Shown here in pieces: positions 9,436 through 18,990 of a stretch of DNA of 64,000 nt. Made by a program: the position numbers and the translations under genes. The notes under the pieces are model-generated. The model searched no databases and had not been told where the DNA came from. It saw nothing but the letters and a program-made list of their open reading frames with translations. Position 1 is the first letter of the stretch. The number at the start of each line of letters is the position of its first letter. The DNA comes from Hassallia sp050875635 (GTDB lineage Bacteria > Cyanobacteriota > Cyanobacteriia > Cyanobacteriales > Nostocaceae): contig NZ_JBPAOH010000025.1 in the NCBI RefSeq assembly GCF_050875635.1, positions 8,695 through 72,694 of the forward strand, written 5' to 3'.

Positions 9436-9464
9436 GTACAGACGTTCCGAAGGAACGTCTGTAC
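9436..9464. repeat. Perfect inverted repeat after rfbF
   Basis: Thirteen-base arms GTACAGACGTTCC and GGAACGTCTGTAC flank a 3-base loop. A related partial copy lies just upstream (GTAGAGACGTTTTG, 9402-9415). It is probably a cyanobacterial intergenic repeat; no T-run follows. Confidence 0.7.
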
Positions 9465-9576
9465 GGGAGTTATGAATCAATAATTGAATTTAACTTTTAA
9501 CTCCCCACTCGAAAAATTAAAAAATGACAGACTCAGAAAATTTAAACTTTTGTAATTAAAGGTGCAAAAAATACCA

Positions 9577-10791
9577 ATGTATGATTTTGCGATAATAGGT
9601 GGGGGAATAGTTGGACTCTCTACAGCAATGGCTTTGGGCAAACGCTATCCCAATGCAAAAATTTTAGTTTTAGAAAAAGAAAGCAAATGGGCATTTCACC
9701 AAACCGGTAATAACAGCGGTGTAATTCATTCTGGTATTTACTACAAGCCAGGAAGTTTCAAAGCTAAATTTTGCCGTGATGGTAGTCGCTCAATGGTGGA
9801 ATTCTGCCAAGAGCATGATATTGCTCATGAAGTTTGCGGTAAAGTGATTGTCGCCACCGATGAACAAGAGCTACCGCGCTTAGAAAATCTTTACAAGCGC
9901 GGCTTGGAAAACGGTCTAGAAGTTAAGCGAATCAGTGCCGAAGAAGTCAAAGAAATTGAACCTCATGTCACTTGCGTAGCCGGCATCCGCGTATATTCAA
10001 CTGGTATTGCCAATTACAAGCAAGTTTGTTTAAAGTACGCAGAGTTAATTGCAAAGCTTGGTGGCGAACTGCGTCTAAATACAAAAGTTGAGAAAATTTC
10101 CCGCAGTGGTAAAAATCAAGTACTGGAAACTAATAACGGTACTTTTGAAACTCGCTTTGTAATTAATTGTGCCGGATTGCATAGCGATCGCCTAGCCAAA
10201 TTAGCTCAAGTAGATCCGCAAGCCAAAATAGTACCATTCCGGGGCGAATACTATGAACTTATACCAGAAAAACGCTATCTTGTCAAGACTTTAATTTATC
10301 CGGTTCCCAACCCAGATTTTCCCTTCTTGGGCGTCCACTTTACCAAGATGATAGATGGTAGCGTCCACGCAGGACCAAATGCAGTTCTCAGCCTCAAGCG
10401 CGAAGGATACAAGAAAACAGACTTTGATTTGCGTGATTTTGCAGAAGTCATGACTTACCCAGGTTTCTGGAAATTAGCAGCAAAACACGCTGACGAAGGC
10501 ATTCAAGAAATCATTCGCTCTTTTAGTAAAGCAGCCTTCACCAGAAGTTTACAAAAATTAATTCCGGAAGTCAAATCAGAGGATTTAGTTCCCTGCCATG
10601 CAGGAGTTCGCGCCCAAGCCTTAATGAACGACGGTAAACTAGTAGACGACTTTTTGATTGTTCAAGACCAAAACTCCGTCCATGTTTGCAACGCTCCTTC
10701 TCCTGCTGCCACTTCTTCATTGGAAATTGGTAAAGCCATTGTCGCCCAAATTCCCGAACAGTCGCATCTAATGATGGCAGCAGCCAATTAA
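9577..10791 (+). CDS. lhgO: FAD-dependent oxidoreductase, L-2-hydroxyglutarate oxidase family
   Basis: 404 residues from the ATG at 9577. A GTG at 9562 is in frame but adds only five residues before MYDFAIIGGGIVGLSTAMAL. The dinucleotide-binding GGGIVG at residues 8-13 is followed by the family's HQTGNNSGVIHSGIYYKPGS and, near the C-terminus, HAGVRAQALMNDGKLVDDF. These are features of the DAO/LhgO group, which oxidises L-2-hydroxyglutarate to 2-oxoglutarate. Its place between rfbF and a GT8 gene inside a polysaccharide cluster is unusual for a metabolite-repair enzyme. It may instead oxidise a sugar intermediate, which is inference only. The family call is strong; the substrate is less certain. 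Confidence 0.85.
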   Translation: MYDFAIIGGGIVGLSTAMALGKRYPNAKILVLEKESKWAFHQTGNNSGVIHSGIYYKPGSFKAKFCRDGSRSMVEFCQEHDIAHEVCGKVIVATDEQELPRLENLYKRGLENGLEVKRISAEEVKEIEPHVTCVAGIRVYSTGIANYKQVCLKYAELIAKLGGELRLNTKVEKISRSGKNQVLETNNGTFETRFVINCAGLHSDRLAKLAQVDPQAKIVPFRGEYYELIPEKRYLVKTLIYPVPNPDFPFLGVHFTKMIDGSVHAGPNAVLSLKREGYKKTDFDLRDFAEVMTYPGFWKLAAKHADEGIQEIIRSFSKAAFTRSLQKLIPEVKSEDLVPCHAGVRAQALMNDGKLVDDFLIVQDQNSVHVCNAPSPAATSSLEIGKAIVAQIPEQSHLMMAAAN

Positions 10792-10866
10792 GTTTTGATT
10801 AGTTATTTTGCATCTACTCTAAATTCGCCTACACTAGCCAGGAAGCGCAGGCAGTTTTTAATCAAC

Positions 10867-10897
10867 CGCTAGATAGCACAAACATCTATTTCTAGCG
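10867..10897. repeat. Short inverted repeat upstream of the GT8 gene
   Basis: Arms CGCTAGA and TCTAGCG, with weaker inner pairing, enclose a 17-base centre, 37 bp before the next start codon. It could be an mRNA hairpin in the leader; nothing further can be said. Confidence 0.4.
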
Positions 10898-10934
10898 TTG
10901 TAGAATAAGCGAATTAGTATCAGGGATTTCCGTT

Positions 10935-11873
10935 ATGTCCATTAGCTCCAATCAGTCGGTTGTTCTAGTTTGTGCTGCTGATAATAACTATGCCATGCCC
11001 CTTGCAGTCACAGTTCGTTCAGCACTTGAAAATTTAGGAACTAATCAAAAAATAGCCTTATTTATTCTTGATGGAGGAATTGCTGAATCAAACAAAAATA
11101 AGATTATCAAATCACTTAAATCAGAAAAGATAAATATTTCCTGGGTTCAACCAGATAACGCACTATTTACAAATCTGGTATTAACCAGGCATCTGACACC
11201 AAGCTGCTATTATCGACTTTTGATTACCGAATTTTTACCGCAGGAATTAAATAAAGCAATTTATTTAGATACCGATATGGTAGTCACGGGAGATTTAGGA
11301 GAAATATGGAACATTGAGATTGGCGATGACTATGCACTAGCAGTTCAAGACGACGTGGATATGTATATATCCATGTCTGATGGTTTAAGAAACTACAAAG
11401 AAGTCGGACTTGATGGTGATGCTAAATATTTCAATTCTGGACTTTTAGTAATTAATCTCGAAAAGTGGCGAACTGATAACATAGGCGCAAAGGTTCTCGA
11501 ATATATCCAACAAAACAAAGAATATGTTCGTAACGACCAGGATGGACTAAACGCAGTTCTTGCAGGTAAATGGCGAGAACTTCATCCCAAATGGAATCAA
11601 ATGCCCAGGATATACGATTATCCATCATGGGAAAATAGCCCTTTTCCAGAAGATGTTTACCAGGATTTGCTCGAGCAACCTTGTATTATTCACTTTACTA
11701 ATACTCCCAAACCCTGGTATGCAGGAGTGAAATGTGAATGTACGCATCCTAAAAAAGACTTATTCTTCCAATATCTTGATGTCACAGATTGGTCAGGCTG
11801 GCGGGATACTATCTGGAGAAGAATCGCGAGAAAATTCATGAAATTAACATCATTAAATACATCCAAATTGTGA
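10935..11873 (+). CDS. Glycosyltransferase family 8 protein
   Basis: 312 residues. The GT8 fold is recognised from VLVCAADNNYAMPLAVTVRS at the N-terminus, YYRLLITEFLPQ, and the metal-binding DxD in AIYLDTDMVVTGDL (about residue 113-120). Further GT8 features are YFNSGLLVINLEKWR, DQDGLNAVL and IIHFTNTPKPW. Family members transfer glucose or galactose from a UDP-sugar with retention of configuration, usually to lipopolysaccharide or exopolysaccharide acceptors. It acts in the cytoplasm. It lies between the lhgO-like gene and an epimerase. Acceptor and donor cannot be told from the sequence. Confidence 0.9.
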   Translation: MSISSNQSVVLVCAADNNYAMPLAVTVRSALENLGTNQKIALFILDGGIAESNKNKIIKSLKSEKINISWVQPDNALFTNLVLTRHLTPSCYYRLLITEFLPQELNKAIYLDTDMVVTGDLGEIWNIEIGDDYALAVQDDVDMYISMSDGLRNYKEVGLDGDAKYFNSGLLVINLEKWRTDNIGAKVLEYIQQNKEYVRNDQDGLNAVLAGKWRELHPKWNQMPRIYDYPSWENSPFPEDVYQDLLEQPCIIHFTNTPKPWYAGVKCECTHPKKDLFFQYLDVTDWSGWRDTIWRRIARKFMKLTSLNTSKL

Positions 11874-11963
11874 AAGTATGGTGATAGTAATTTTGGTGAA
11901 TTATTTTTCTGGGAAAAAATTGTCAAAATAATCAAATTCATCAATGTATAGGAAATAAAAACA

Positions 11964-12992
11964 ATGAAAATTCTTGTCACCGGCACCGAAGGTTATTTAG
12001 GTTCATTATTACCTCCTTTGTTAATTGAACGGGGACACGAAGTTATCGGTGTAGACACCGGATTTTATAAAGTGGGTTGGCTGTACAACGGTACTGAAGT
12101 AACGGCAAAAACCCTTAATAAAGATATCCGTAATATCACCGATGAAGATTTGCAAGGTGTCGAGGCGATCGTTCACATGGCGGAACTCTCCAACGACCCC
12201 ACCGGACAACTATCACCTACTATTACCTACGATATCAACCATAAAGGTTCTGTTCGCCTTGCCAAACTAGCCAAAGAAGCGGGTGTGCGTCGCTTTGTAT
12301 ACATGTCTTCGTGCAGTGTTTACGGTGTAGCCACAGAAGGTGATGTCACCGAAGAATCATCAGTGAATCCGCAAACAGCTTACGCAGAATGCAAAACCTT
12401 GGTAGAAAGAGATGTTAAGCCACTGGCTGATGATGACTTCTCTCCTACTTTTATGCGAAATGCTACTGCCTTTGGTGCTTCCCCCAGAATGCGGTTTGAT
12501 ATCGTTTTAAACAACTTGGCAGGCTTGGCATGGACTACCAAAGAAATTAAAATGACCAGCGATGGTACACCTTGGCGTCCGTTAGTTCATGCGTTGGATA
12601 TTTGTAAAGCAATTGTCTGCGCGGTTGAAGCACCACGCGATATTGTACACAACCAAATTTTTAACGTCGGCGATACTACTAATAACTATCGAGTTAAAGA
12701 AATCGCGGAAATTATTGCTGATGTTTTCAAAGGTTGTAAATTATCTTTTGGTGATAGCGGTGCAGACAACCGCAGCTATCGAGTATCTTTTGAGAAAATA
12801 AACACAATTTTGCCCGGATTTAAGTGTGATTGGAATGCCCAGCGTGGCGCTCAACAGTTGTTTGATTTGTTCAGCCAAATCGATATGACTGAAGAAACTT
12901 TCTTATCTAGAGGTTTCACCCGTTTGAAGCAGCTAGAATATCTAATTCGCACCCAGCAAATTGACCAAGATTTCTTCTGGACGAAGAAATAA
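11964..12992 (+). CDS. NAD-dependent sugar epimerase/dehydratase (extended SDR)
   Basis: 342 residues. The N-terminal Rossmann motif is MKILVTGTEGYLGSLLPPLL, with the glycine-rich GTEGYLG. The catalytic triad is visible as Ser in YMSSCSVYG and YxxxK as YAECK. It belongs to the extended SDR group that modifies nucleotide-activated sugars (dehydratase, epimerase or reductase). With rfbF upstream, the likely substrate is a CDP-sugar, and the RfbC-like epimerase at 16322 would act after it. That is inference from context. Length and motifs are complete; nothing suggests decay. Confidence 0.88.
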   Translation: MKILVTGTEGYLGSLLPPLLIERGHEVIGVDTGFYKVGWLYNGTEVTAKTLNKDIRNITDEDLQGVEAIVHMAELSNDPTGQLSPTITYDINHKGSVRLAKLAKEAGVRRFVYMSSCSVYGVATEGDVTEESSVNPQTAYAECKTLVERDVKPLADDDFSPTFMRNATAFGASPRMRFDIVLNNLAGLAWTTKEIKMTSDGTPWRPLVHALDICKAIVCAVEAPRDIVHNQIFNVGDTTNNYRVKEIAEIIADVFKGCKLSFGDSGADNRSYRVSFEKINTILPGFKCDWNAQRGAQQLFDLFSQIDMTEETFLSRGFTRLKQLEYLIRTQQIDQDFFWTKK

Positions 12993-13210
12993 TCAGATTT
13001 TTGGATTTGCAGTTAAAAATTGTTTTAAGCTTTGGAATCAAATTAATTTGATTTCAACTTATTTACAAATATTTTAGCTGCAAATTCAAATCTTGTGTAA
13101 ATTTTCATTTTCGAGATTATTATCAGGGTTGAAAAATATGATTAATTCCACATATTTCCTTGCACGAAAACTCAACCTTCCACCGTCTTTTATTCAATAA
13201 AAACTTAATA

Positions 13211-14158
13211 ATGAACAAATTACTTACAATTGCCATTCCTACATTTAACCGTGCCCAATTTTTAGAAGAACAGTTGAATTGGTTGTCTAAAGCTATTAAA
13301 GGATTTGAGTCTGAATGTGAAGTTATTATTTGCGATAACTTTTCATCAGACAATACTCAAGAAATCATTCAAAAATGGCAGCCTTTTTTCAAACATACGA
13401 CATTTATATCGCATAGAAATACTGAGAACATTGGATTAATGCCTAATCTTGCTTGTTGTATAGAAAAGGCAACAAGCAAATATGTTTGGGTAATTGGTGA
13501 TGACGATCCTATTCACGAAATCACCCTTGCTTATGTAGTAAATAACCTGAAAAAACACCCGGAGATAGCATTATTAATTTTGAACTTTTGCTGGTTGAAT
13601 GTAGTAACAGGACAATTAGCTTCTGAGCGCTGCTTTGATATTATAAATGAAGAAGTCAATACTAATGGAAAAGTATTGATCGAGCATTATTTACAAGAAA
13701 ACTTTAGTTGTCTAGCGTTTATGACTGCTCAAGTGTATAAAACCAAAGCAGCACAGCAAGCTTTAGAAAAGTGGAGAGACAGTGCAAATAATCGAGAAGG
13801 ACAAATATATTGGACTGCATTTTGTGCCCTTCAAGGAAGTGTAAAAATTACTAAAGATGTCTATGTTCAATACGCTTGCGGAATGAATTCTATTGTCGAT
13901 ACAAAGCTATGGTTCAAAATGCGTTATTCCGATTTGCCGAAAGTTTATGTAAAACTGATGGAGTTAGGATATAGCCAAACAATTTGCAGAAAATTCATTT
14001 CCAAGCACTTTGCAGAAACTAATTGGTATGTTATTTTGGGTGCTTTAAGACGATGGCCTTTTTATACAGTAAATATACTAACTCCGTATTTTAGTTTAGT
14101 AGGTGTATCGACTTGGAAAAGTTTTTTATCATCTCAGCAAGAAAAAATAAGTCTGTAA
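13211..14158 (+). CDS. Glycosyltransferase family 2 protein (tandem copy 1)
   Basis: 315 residues from the ATG at 13211. The frame extends upstream to a non-ATG codon, but MNKLLTIAIPTFNRAQFLEE is the natural GT-A start. The first metal/nucleotide region is IICDNFSSDNTQE and the DxD-like motif is VIGDDDPIHE (about residues 95-103). It is an inverting GT-A enzyme, probably cytoplasmic face, adding one sugar to the polysaccharide repeat unit. It is clearly paralogous to the next gene, which has the same start, the same GFESECE block and the same LGALRRWP-type C-terminal block. The pair looks like an old tandem duplication. Confidence 0.88.
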   Translation: MNKLLTIAIPTFNRAQFLEEQLNWLSKAIKGFESECEVIICDNFSSDNTQEIIQKWQPFFKHTTFISHRNTENIGLMPNLACCIEKATSKYVWVIGDDDPIHEITLAYVVNNLKKHPEIALLILNFCWLNVVTGQLASERCFDIINEEVNTNGKVLIEHYLQENFSCLAFMTAQVYKTKAAQQALEKWRDSANNREGQIYWTAFCALQGSVKITKDVYVQYACGMNSIVDTKLWFKMRYSDLPKVYVKLMELGYSQTICRKFISKHFAETNWYVILGALRRWPFYTVNILTPYFSLVGVSTWKSFLSSQQEKISL

Positions 14159-14197
14159 TTTAATCTCAGGCTCAATGATTCTATCCACTACAAGATT

Positions 14198-14221
14198 ATG
14201 AACAAATTACTCATTTTATGA
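14198..14221 (+). pseudogene. Vestigial start of a third GT2 copy
   Basis: Between the two GT2 paralogs an ATG starts a seven-codon frame reading MNKLLIL before TGA. Both neighbours begin MNKLLTIAIPT, and the first five codons match closely at DNA level. This may be the remnant of another duplicate or a chance match; the evidence is only about 18 bases long. Confidence 0.25.
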
Positions 14222-14312
14222 TAATTGATCTGAATTTTCACATTAGTGACTCTAAATAATCTATAATTTTGCCAATTAAAGTTCAAACTTATTTTCTTTT
14301 GTTGGATAAAAA

Positions 14313-15320
14313 ATGAATAAATTACTCACCATTGCTATCCCTACTTACAACCGCGCCGAGTTACTTGATAAACAATTAGCATGGCTTGCCGAAGCCATAA
14401 AAGGCTTTGAATCAGAATGTGAAATTTTTGTTTCTGATAATTGTTCACCAGATAATACTCAGGAAGTAGTCAATAAGTGGCAAAATATTCTTAGCCACGT
14501 CACGTTTACTTATCACAAAAATACAGAAAATATAGGCGTGATGCGAAATATCATTCATTGCCTGAAGTCTGCAAAAACTAAATTTGTTTGGGCAATTGGT
14601 GATGATGACCCCATTCAAAAAAGAGCAGTCGCCTATACGATAAATAAAATTAAAAACACTAACGATTTATCATTATTGTTTCTCAACTTTTCTGGTCGAA
14701 ACAAAATCACCGGCGAACCTGTCCATCCACCGACAATAGTTGGTAATCGCTGGTTTGACGCTGACAGTGAAGATGGAAACGCTGACGGCAAAGCAATATT
14801 TGAACATTGTTATTCTAAAAGTGTTGGTGCTGTCATTTTTCTGACTGCGACAGTGTACAGAACTGACTTAGTAAAAAGCGCTTTGGAAATTTGGGAAGAT
14901 GCGGCAAGTAACTGGATATCCTTAGCATATTTAGCAGGATATTGTGCTGCGAATGGCAGTGTAATCGTCACTAAAGATACTTATATGGAATGTATTGTTG
15001 GTGTTAGCTATTGGCAGAAAGAGCCAAAATCTGCACTTTTGATGCAATACAAACACATCCCGGAAATTATTAATAAATTTCAGCAGATTGGATATTCTAA
15101 GGAATTTTGCAACCGGATGATGTTGCAGAATTTCAGAGAAGTTAACTTGAAAGTGTTTTTAGGCGCTTTGAAAAGATGGCCTGCATTTGCTTTAAATGTA
15201 GGAATTAGCTTTTTGACTTTAGTAAGCTTGTCTGCTATTGAAGAAAGTTTTTATCCAAATTTAAGGATAGCTGAGTCAAGGCTTACTACTACTGAAGAAT
15301 TACGAAGTTCTAAGCAATAA
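14313..15320 (+). CDS. Glycosyltransferase family 2 protein (tandem copy 2)
   Basis: 335 residues, starting MNKLLTIAIPTYNRAELLDK. It shows the same GT-A features as the preceding gene: VSDNCSPDNTQE, WAIGDDDPIQ as the DxD-like motif, and a C-terminal VFLGALKRWP block. The middle third differs (KSVGAVIFLTATVYRTD), so acceptor specificity may have diverged. The C-terminus is about 20 residues longer than in its neighbour. It probably transfers one sugar during repeat-unit assembly on the cytoplasmic side. It is followed after 58 bp by a PhyH-like gene in the same orientation, so an operon is likely. Confidence 0.88.
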   Translation: MNKLLTIAIPTYNRAELLDKQLAWLAEAIKGFESECEIFVSDNCSPDNTQEVVNKWQNILSHVTFTYHKNTENIGVMRNIIHCLKSAKTKFVWAIGDDDPIQKRAVAYTINKIKNTNDLSLLFLNFSGRNKITGEPVHPPTIVGNRWFDADSEDGNADGKAIFEHCYSKSVGAVIFLTATVYRTDLVKSALEIWEDAASNWISLAYLAGYCAANGSVIVTKDTYMECIVGVSYWQKEPKSALLMQYKHIPEIINKFQQIGYSKEFCNRMMLQNFREVNLKVFLGALKRWPAFALNVGISFLTLVSLSAIEESFYPNLRIAESRLTTTEELRSSKQ

Positions 15321-15378
15321 ATATCAAAAATGATAGTCAAAACAATGCAAAGAAATTAATGAATAAGGCGCTTTTTGT

Positions 15379-16230
15379 ATGCTTGACACCATCACAAACA
15401 AAATATTTGAACTGAAATCAGAGTTAGGTTACAGAACTGCACTGCTGAACCATGCCAAAAATTTGCCTGCACTTGAGTCAGGCGATCGCTATATTGTTAA
15501 CACTCTCCAAAAAGAAGGGGTTTACGTCACAACACTTGACGAATTAGGATTAACCTCCACCCCACAACTTCTCAATGCTGCTTACAGTCAATTGTCCAGC
15601 ATGGCAACACCTAGCTACAACAGTGCAGGTAAATTGCTTCCCCAAATTTACACAGTTACAGATTTACCTGAATTTTCCACTTGGGGACAAGAACAAAGAC
15701 TGCTAAATATCGTTGAAAATTACATTGGGCTTCCCGTTGCTTTTCAAGGTGTACATTTACGCAAAGATTTACCCAACGAAAATCAATTTGGAACGTTGCT
15801 ATGGCATAAAGATTCAGAAGACCGGAGAATGGTCAAAATAATCATTTATTTGACTGATGTCGAAGAAAAAGACGGTCCTTTTGAATATGTTCCTTTATCT
15901 TTAACTTCCTTATATAGCTTGAATTATTATCGAATTTACCACAAGCTTTGGAAGGCAGGATATATAGGTATCAACGATGATGAATTAAAAGAAATTATCC
16001 CCAAATCAGCTTGGAAATCTTGTCCGGGACCAGCAGGTACGGTCATTTTTACAGATCCAAAAACTGCTTTACATCACGGAACCCTGCGGACAGAAGAACG
16101 GTCAGCGCTGTTTTATGTTTACACTGCCAACCCCCCCAAGCGACCAGAACTTTGTACCCAATACTGGGATGATACTTTTGCTAGACCAGAGTTAAGCAAA
16201 GAATCTGATTCGGTTAAAGTGGGCACGTAG
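15379..16230 (+). CDS. PhyH-like Fe(II)/2-oxoglutarate dioxygenase
   Basis: 283 residues. The iron-binding facial triad is visible: LLWHKDSED gives His143-x-Asp145, and TALHHGTLRTEER gives the distal His (232/233) with Arg237 for 2-oxoglutarate. This is the double-stranded beta-helix core of the phytanoyl-CoA dioxygenase family. These enzymes hydroxylate small molecules or sugar-linked and lipid substrates. Within a polysaccharide cluster it may hydroxylate a sugar or an acyl substituent, which is inference. It lies between GT2 copy 2 and the RfbC-like gene, all on the same strand. The substrate is unknown. Confidence 0.75.
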   Translation: MLDTITNKIFELKSELGYRTALLNHAKNLPALESGDRYIVNTLQKEGVYVTTLDELGLTSTPQLLNAAYSQLSSMATPSYNSAGKLLPQIYTVTDLPEFSTWGQEQRLLNIVENYIGLPVAFQGVHLRKDLPNENQFGTLLWHKDSEDRRMVKIIIYLTDVEEKDGPFEYVPLSLTSLYSLNYYRIYHKLWKAGYIGINDDELKEIIPKSAWKSCPGPAGTVIFTDPKTALHHGTLRTEERSALFYVYTANPPKRPELCTQYWDDTFARPELSKESDSVKVGT

Positions 16231-16321
16231 TAGTATTTTATCTGCTAAAATACTTTCTCATCAGAGAATTTTCGGAAATTACCCAGTTTCCTTTGTAGTA
16301 AATATAAAATCGAGGTTATCT

Positions 16322-16879
16322 ATGATTTTTACCGAAACTGAACTCAAAGGCGCTTTCGTCATTGATTTAGAACAAAAGCCAGATCACCGTGGTTTCTTTG
16401 CCCGTACTTTTTGCGCGAAAGAGTTTGAAGAACATGGCTTAAAGCCAACTGTTGCTCAATGCAATTTATCTTACAACTATAAAAAAGGAACGCTGCGGGG
16501 AATGCACTATCAAGTTTCCCCAGCAACCGAAACAAAATTAGTCCGCTGTACTCAAGGTGCTATCTACGACGTAATTATTGATATGCGTCCTGAGTCTCCG
16601 ACCTTTTTATCACATTTTGGCGTGGAACTCAGCGCAGATAACCGTCGCGCTTTATACGTTCCGGAAATGTTTGCCCACGGCTATCAAGCACTTACAGATG
16701 ATGCTGAAGTTGTCTATCAGGTGGGTGAATTTTATACACCTGGGTATGAACGGGGTCTGCGCTTTGATGACCCATTTTTTAACATTGAATGGCCCGTCGA
16801 TGTTACCGAAGTTTCTGAGAAAGATTTAAATTGGCCTCTGATGAGAATGATGAGCGTGGGAGGCACATCTTCGAGATAA
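16322..16879 (+). CDS. dTDP-4-dehydrorhamnose 3,5-epimerase family protein (RfbC-like)
   Basis: 185 residues, the size of the cupin-fold RfbC family. Diagnostic features are DHRGFFARTF near the start, the active-site histidine in TLRGMHYQ (His62), LVRCTQGAIYDVIIDMR, VPEMFAHGYQ and GLRFDDPFFNIEWP. The family epimerises C3 and/or C5 of 4-keto-6-deoxy nucleotide sugars. Because the cluster has rfbF rather than rfbA/rfbB, the substrate is more likely a CDP-linked 4-keto sugar. That is inference, so I leave the symbol empty. The N-terminus is short and complete. Confidence 0.88.
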   Translation: MIFTETELKGAFVIDLEQKPDHRGFFARTFCAKEFEEHGLKPTVAQCNLSYNYKKGTLRGMHYQVSPATETKLVRCTQGAIYDVIIDMRPESPTFLSHFGVELSADNRRALYVPEMFAHGYQALTDDAEVVYQVGEFYTPGYERGLRFDDPFFNIEWPVDVTEVSEKDLNWPLMRMMSVGGTSSR

Positions 16880-17127
16880 GAGTATAATTGTTGACAATTC
16901 ACCACAATGCACCTCATTAATACTTAGTCAAATTGATTAATTTTATTAGAGGTGCAAATTCCAAGTATCTTTCTTGGCGGTGTTAGCGGTACTCTTTATT
17001 TTTTCTTAAAAAAATAAAAGTTCGCATCGATTAGATTTTCGGGGTTTAAGGTTGTTTCCCTTTAAGAAAAACAACTTGCGAAAAAATCGCTAACAATAAA
17101 CACGATCTGATGCAAGGAGTTTAATCA

Positions 17128-18441
17128 ATGATTATTGTAGATCGCGCATTACAAGCACGCGCCGAGGCAGGCAAACCGGTTAAAGTAGCCATGATTGGTG
17201 CTGGCTTCATGGGTCGAGGAATTGCCAATCAAATTGCTAATTCAGTTCCAGGTATGGAGTTAGTTGCTATCTTCAACCGTCAAATTGATGCAGCCAAGCG
17301 AGCTTATTCGGAAGCTGGAATTGAGAATGTTCAAGTAGTTTCGACTGTAACTGAATTAGAAGACGCGATCGCCCGTGGTGAGTATGCAGTCACCGAAGAT
17401 GCGATGTTGCTGTGCCAAGCTGAAGGCATCGATGCTTTAATTGAAGTCACAGGGGCAGTGGAATTTGGCGCTCAGGTGGTGATGGAAGCGATCGCCCATC
17501 GCAAGCACGTAATTATGATGAACGCCGAACTTGATGGGACGATTGGTCCAATCTTAAAAGTATACGCCGATAAAGCAGGCGTTATTCTCAGCGCTTGCGA
17601 CGGGGATCAGCCAGGAGTGGAAATGAACCTTTACCGCTTCGTCAAAAGTATTGGTTTAACTCCTTTATTGTGCGGTAATATCAAAGGACTGCAAGACCCT
17701 TATCGCAACCCGACCACACAAGAAGCATTTGCCAAACGTTGGGGTCAAAAGGCTCACATGGTAACTAGTTTTGCAGATGGCACAAAAATTTCCTTCGAGC
17801 AAGCGATCGTTGCCAACGCTACAGGAATGACAATTGCCAAGCGGGGAATGTTGGGATATGACTTTGCAGGTCATGTCGATGAAATGACCAACATGTATGA
17901 TGTTGAACAGCTTAAAGAATTGGGTGGTATCGTCGATTATGTAGTTGGAGCAAAACCAGGTCCGGGTGTGTTTGTGTTTGCTACTCACGACGATCCCAAG
18001 CAACGTCACTACCTCAACTTGTACAAATTAGGTGAAGGTCCTCTCTACAGCTTCTATACTCCTTATCACCTCTGTCATTTTGAAGTTCCACTATCGGTTG
18101 CGCGTGCTGTCTTGTTCCAAGATGCTGTGATGTCTCCAATTGCCGGTCCGCTTGTGGATGTAGTCACCACCGCGAAAATTGACTTAAAGTCCGGAGAAAC
18201 TCTGGATGGCATTGGCTACTACATGACCTACGGTCAATGTGAGAGTTCCAACATCGTCCAAGAGCAAAACCTCTTACCAATTGGTTTAGCCGAAGGATGT
18301 CGCCTGAAACGAGATATTGCGAAGGATCAAGTTCTCACTTACGATGATGTAGAATTGCCATCAGGCAGACTTGGCGATAAACTGCGAGCAGAGCAAAATG
18401 CTTACTTCGCTACTGGAAAAACCCTGGCAGCAGTCGGGTAA
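17128..18441 (+). CDS. SAF-domain NAD(P)-dependent oxidoreductase (homoserine-dehydrogenase-like, COG4091 type)
   Basis: 437 residues. Residues ~18-170 form a Rossmann domain (KVAMIGAGFMGRGIANQIA) with IDALIEVTGAVEFGAQVV and KHVIMMNAELDGTIGPIL, as in homoserine dehydrogenase-like proteins. The C-terminal part (LLPIGLAEGCRLKRDIAKDQ, then TYDDVELP) is an SAF domain like that of sialic acid synthase or antifreeze proteins. Family members act on unusual sugar or sugar-acid substrates. In this cluster it probably oxidises or reduces a nucleotide-sugar intermediate (inference). A purine-rich AAGGAG lies 8-9 bases upstream of the ATG. It ends the sugar-nucleotide block; a 550-bp gap follows. Confidence 0.82.
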   Translation: MIIVDRALQARAEAGKPVKVAMIGAGFMGRGIANQIANSVPGMELVAIFNRQIDAAKRAYSEAGIENVQVVSTVTELEDAIARGEYAVTEDAMLLCQAEGIDALIEVTGAVEFGAQVVMEAIAHRKHVIMMNAELDGTIGPILKVYADKAGVILSACDGDQPGVEMNLYRFVKSIGLTPLLCGNIKGLQDPYRNPTTQEAFAKRWGQKAHMVTSFADGTKISFEQAIVANATGMTIAKRGMLGYDFAGHVDEMTNMYDVEQLKELGGIVDYVVGAKPGPGVFVFATHDDPKQRHYLNLYKLGEGPLYSFYTPYHLCHFEVPLSVARAVLFQDAVMSPIAGPLVDVVTTAKIDLKSGETLDGIGYYMTYGQCESSNIVQEQNLLPIGLAEGCRLKRDIAKDQVLTYDDVELPSGRLGDKLRAEQNAYFATGKTLAAVG

Positions 18442-18990
18442 TATCTTGAATTGAAGTGACAGTAGTGACAAGTATTTATGTAAGGCGATCGGAATTGTCA
18501 ACAATCTGCGATAAAAATCAGTAGAAGTTTATCAATTACCTGGGATGCCAATATGATAAATACAACGTTCACTACTGTCATTCTGACCTGACCTAGAGGT
18601 AGGTAGTAGATGGTAGGTGGTATTAGGGCAGGGGGGAAAAGGGACAGAGCAACTTAATTTATTTCTGAAAAAAAAATTATTCCTCAATGCACAAGCACTC
18701 CTGAATAAGGGTACAGGCGCTTGAAACCCCAAAAAATGAGTTTGGTGTCCTTAAGGACGGGGTCTTTATGGGGTTCCCCACCTACCCCCAACCTCCCGTC
18801 ACACCCACCTTCATGGGCATTACTACATATAGATAATTGTTTTTTTCATAAAGTAAAAATGCTTTTTGGAAATATTATTATGAAGAAATAGATATAGCAT
18901 AGTAAGTTCTACTGATAAATAATAAAATTATTTTAAGGAACCAACTGCCGAGCATTTAAATAAACTTCATATCAACTTCAGGGAAAATTT
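18442..18990. other. Gene-free spacer upstream of the GT4/Wzc pair
   Basis: No gene is supported. The spacer contains G/C-rich intergenic repeat-like stretches (about 18590-18800). It ends in an AT-rich 150 bp just before the GT4 gene, a likely promoter position. No hairpin terminator is convincing. Confidence 0.5.
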
